Assembly: GCA_031181325.1 (NCBI GenBank)
Contig: JAPSKX010000036.1
Span: forward strand, 1-32,056
Source: Paenibacillus sp.
Lineage (GTDB): Bacteria; Bacillota; Bacilli; Paenibacillales; YIM-B00363
Length of the DNA: 32,056 nucleotides
Reading direction: 5' to 3'
In this document: positions 31,454-32,056 of the stretch, in pieces
How positions within the stretch are numbered: the stretch's first letter is position 1
Layout: each line of letters opens with the position of its first letter
Made by a program: the position numbers and the translations under genes
The notes under the pieces: generated by a model
What the model saw: only the letters and a program-made list of their open reading frames with translations
Told to the model about the DNA's origin: nothing
The model's database searches: none

Positions 31454-32056
31454 TTACGAGCCTTGACCCTCCCTCGCTCGCATCCGAACGGCGCGCATCC
31501 ATCCAAGCCAATTACACCCTAGAAGCACGAGCATGACAACCGTCCATCCACCGATCGCCGCGGTCCAACCCAAGCGCTGCGCGGCGAGACCGAGACCCAT
31601 GACCGGAAGGCTCACGCCTACATACGTAATAGCGTAGTATAACGAGATGAAGTCCGCCCGCGCCGCATCCGGCGAGATCCGGTTCACCGTGCCGAGTCCG
31701 ACGGCGTACAGCGGTCCGTGGCCGAAACCGACGCACGCCGCACTCGCGATCAGCCACGCGAGCGAAGACGTCGCGATCGCGGTCGACAAGCCGACGAGTC
31801 CCAGCGCCATGCAGGCGCAGCCGACCGATGCCGCGACGGCGGTCGTCGCCTTCGAGATCGAATGCTGACCGACGACCGACAATCCGAGAACGAACGCGGC
31901 CGCGCAGCCCATGACGAGATAGCCGGAACGGCCGACCCACTCGTCCAAGTAAGACGGGACGACGCTGAGGAAGAGACTGACCGCGGACCAGGCGATGAAC
32001 GAGGACCCCGAAGCGGTGACGAACGCGCCTCGCATGTCTTTCGGGACGAACGGCAG
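31454..32056 (-). CDS. MFS transporter, C-terminal half (5' end beyond window)
   Basis: The frame is open from the right edge (reading LPFVPKD before MRGAF) to TAA at 31454, 200 codons visible. About six hydrophobic helices with Gly-rich packing (VGFGHGPLYAVGLGTVNRISPDAARADFISLYYAITYVGVSLPVMGLGLAAQ segment across two helices) are typical of the second half of YfcJ/YhhS-like MFS transporters. The internal ATG is probably not the start. Substrate unknown. It is on the same strand as the hydrolase and NagB-like genes downstream. Confidence 0.82.
   Translation of the reverse strand: MPFVPKDMRGAFVTASGSSFIAWSAVSLFLSVVPSYLDEWVGRSGYLVMGCAAAFVLGLSVVGQHSISKATTAVAASVGCACMALGLVGLSTAIATSSLAWLIASAACVGFGHGPLYAVGLGTVNRISPDAARADFISLYYAITYVGVSLPVMGLGLAAQRLGWTAAIGGWTVVMLVLLGCNWLGWMRAVRMRAREGQGS

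Noticed and set aside
1..32056. CRISPR arrays, tRNA/rRNA genes, riboswitches, insertion sequences or phage genes
   Set aside because: No regularly spaced repeats, cloverleaf sequences, transposase or integrase motifs, or known riboswitch cores were seen by reading; a profile search was not possible.

Overview
The window looks like chromosomal DNA from a high-GC spore-former of the Paenibacillaceae (Paenibacillus/Cohnella type). This is inferred from family content: YesM/YesN two-component genes, an Lpl-type sugar ABC transporter, a YheC/YheD spore-coat ATP-grasp protein, CBO0543-family membrane proteins, strong GGAGG ribosome-binding sites with several TTG and GTG starts, and a CcpA-type cre site. 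No rRNA, tRNA, CRISPR array, transposase or phage gene was seen.

Region 1 (1-11819) is a carbohydrate-use locus. From the left it holds a truncated heparinase II/III-type lyase and an SDR dehydrogenase (one operon, minus strand), a secreted PQQ-propeller/stalk protein (plus strand), then minus-strand YesM kinase, YesN regulator, LplA lipoprotein, and LplC and LplB permeases. The lyase, and the GH78 and GH172 enzymes further on, have no signal peptide. The likely scheme is import of oligosaccharides by the Lpl transporter followed by breakdown in the cytoplasm; no transporter ATPase is present, so a shared MsmX-like ATPase elsewhere is expected. The strongest finding is here: three promoters (SDR-lyase, lplA, lplBC) share a 17-bp box, ACCTAAAAAAA(A/C)(C/G)ACAA, exactly 20 bp upstream of a TTGTT(G/A) -35 element. 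YesN is the obvious candidate binder. The yesNM promoter carries a cre site just downstream of its -10.

Region 2 (11836-15558) has a CBO0543-family membrane protein, a GH78 alpha-L-rhamnosidase with its own sigma-A-like promoter, and a 64-residue protein of unknown function. Region 3 (15648-19592) is a plus-strand operon encoding a MacA-like adaptor, MacB-like ATPase, FtsX-type permease and an ECF sigma factor. It is preceded by four TTCA(G/T) direct repeats at exact 11-bp spacing, the pattern bound by OmpR/PhoB-family regulators.

Region 4 (19671-24235) is mixed: a DUF2383 ferritin-like protein, a repeat-bearing intergenic region, a Gfo/Idh/MocA oxidoreductase, a YheC/D ATP-grasp protein overlapping panD, and a divergent threonine synthase whose frame has no stop before its own terminator. 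Region 5 (24117-28001) holds a GH172 (DUF2961) enzyme and a tightly overlapping three-gene operon of uncharacterised membrane proteins. Region 6 (28183-32056) holds a Bcr/CflA efflux pump, a NagB-like deaminase/isomerase with altered active-site residues, an alpha/beta hydrolase, and a truncated MFS transporter at the right edge.
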